This document shows, in pieces, positions 24,323 through 25,021 of a DNA stretch of 25,021 bases. Source of the DNA: a virus; the IMG/VR virus record IMGVR_UViG_3300032265_000044, positions 1 through 25,021 of that record, one strand, 5' to 3'. The position numbers were made by a program, and so were the translations under genes. Numbering within the stretch: the first letter of the stretch is position 1; every line of letters starts with the position of its first letter. The notes under the pieces were generated by a model, which was not told where the DNA came from, ran no database searches, and saw nothing but the letters and a program-made list of their open reading frames with translations.

Positions 24323-25018
24323 TTAGTAAGAACCATCATTGCCAACTAATACACCTTCACCGAATGCGCCGACAGCATAAGTTCCGGCAGTCGTATTAAC
24401 GCGAAACTGAATGTCTGTTTTTTCCGTATAGATCAGCGGATATTGCCGATGAATATCTAAAATGCTGATAAATGGCGACTGAGCAACATTAAATGCTACC
24501 TTTGTAGAGGGATTTTGCTGCCAGTTGATAAAGATCAAGTTGTTGGCAGATGTATATGGGTTAGATGCAAAGACATCAATTCGATTGAGATAAAAAGAAT
24601 AATTGGCCGGAACGGTATAGATAGCCATCTGCGTCTTGCCAACACCGGTAGCAATCTGTGCGTAAGTCGTTCCGCTGTTTTTAGCTGTAATGGTGCCGAC
24701 ATTTGTCCCGCCCAGTGTCGCCACAGACGTTACAATCATGCTGTTAATGCGGAAAAATGCCGTGCCGTTGGTGGCCGTACCGGAAGTGCCGCCGGAGAAT
24801 GTCACAGTATCGGTCACGACAGCGTAGTTCGCATCCAAACCAGTAACAGTCATAGTCAAGGTTTCAGACACCGTGCTGGCGTATGTCATGGTCAACGCAG
24901 ATGTTGGGTAGGTATAGGTTGACGCGTTTTCCCAAACTGGGATGCTAGTCGTCGTTACACTGGGTTGATAGCCAAAGATATTAACAACATTATGAAGGGA
25001 AATTTGGCTACGGGCCAC
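24323..25018 (-). CDS. Beta-rich structural protein, possibly incomplete at its start (231 aa as seen)
   Basis: The first candidate start is GTG at 25016-25018 (MARSQISLHNVVNIFGYQPS). The codon before it (25019-25021) is sense, so the true start may lie beyond the window. The protein is Thr/Ser/Val-rich with regular beta pattern (TYASTVSETLTMTVTGLDAN, NRIDVFASNPYTSANNLIFI, QFRVNTTAGTYAVGAFGEGV). It ends in GVLVGNDGSY and directly precedes the gp4-like adaptor with a 9-base gap. I do not recognise a named family. In short-tailed phages this position often holds a capsid decoration, head-fibre or neck protein, and the compact sheet composition would fit. Confidence 0.6.
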   Translation of the reverse strand: MARSQISLHNVVNIFGYQPSVTTTSIPVWENASTYTYPTSALTMTYASTVSETLTMTVTGLDANYAVVTDTVTFSGGTSGTATNGTAFFRINSMIVTSVATLGGTNVGTITAKNSGTTYAQIATGVGKTQMAIYTVPANYSFYLNRIDVFASNPYTSANNLIFINWQQNPSTKVAFNVAQSPFISILDIHRQYPLIYTEKTDIQFRVNTTAGTYAVGAFGEGVLVGNDGSY

Positions 25019-25021
25019 TTG

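Overview
The window is a stretch of a tailed double-stranded DNA phage genome (Caudoviricetes). It is most likely a short-tailed, podovirus-like phage, or a prophage or metagenomic copy of one. The evidence is a P22 gp4-like neck adaptor, an SU10-type adaptor, a P22 gp10-like stabilisation/nozzle protein, two very large ejection-type proteins, a lysis set and two long fibres. No tape measure, sheath, baseplate, terminase, portal or major capsid gene is visible. The host cannot be read from the sequence. The GH108 endolysin and the GTA-type 3TM holin fit a Gram-negative host, perhaps an alphaproteobacterium, but that is inference.

Layout. Positions 1-815 (+ strand) hold the tail of an unrecognised protein, a small HNH protein and a DUF6378-like protein, in overlapping frames. 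Everything from 812 to the right edge is on the - strand and reads as one dense operon entering from the right. In transcription order it runs: beta-rich structural protein (24323-25018, possibly incomplete), gp4-like adaptor, zinc-ribbon protein, 2268-residue fibre, 60-residue fibre partner, 69-residue membrane protein, 603-residue fibre, second fibre partner (77 residues), DUF7936-like protein, 67-residue protein, tail-anchored membrane protein, 3TM holin, GH108 endolysin, SU10-type adaptor, gp10-like nozzle, 136-residue beta protein, YVIP-repeat protein, GNAT acetyltransferase, 1207-residue ejection-type protein with a central S74-like domain, and 851-residue ejection-type protein. The two transcription units meet at 812-815, where one TTAA supplies both stop codons. 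No gap between genes exceeds about 20 bases, so there is no non-coding stretch to describe, and I saw no convincing promoter, tRNA, CRISPR array or insertion sequence.

How the genes fit together. The adaptors and nozzle build the neck and short tail. The two fibres and their small partners give host recognition. Holin and endolysin (with two further membrane proteins) release progeny. The 1207- and 851-residue proteins are candidates for internal virion proteins that leave with the DNA.

Most notable observations. (1) The [fibre + small partner] cassette is duplicated: same translation-coupled junction, near-identical start to the Gly-rich C-terminal domain, and a 38-bp exact DNA repeat. (2) An S74-like self-cleavage/chaperone motif sits in the middle of an ejection-type protein, while both fibres carry the GIGTxxP motifs that usually precede such domains but end in Gly-rich tips instead. 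(3) A similar small beta domain seems to recur in three different neck proteins. (4) A short SGG/AGG motif recurs in three nearby virion proteins. None of these amounts to a proven new system.
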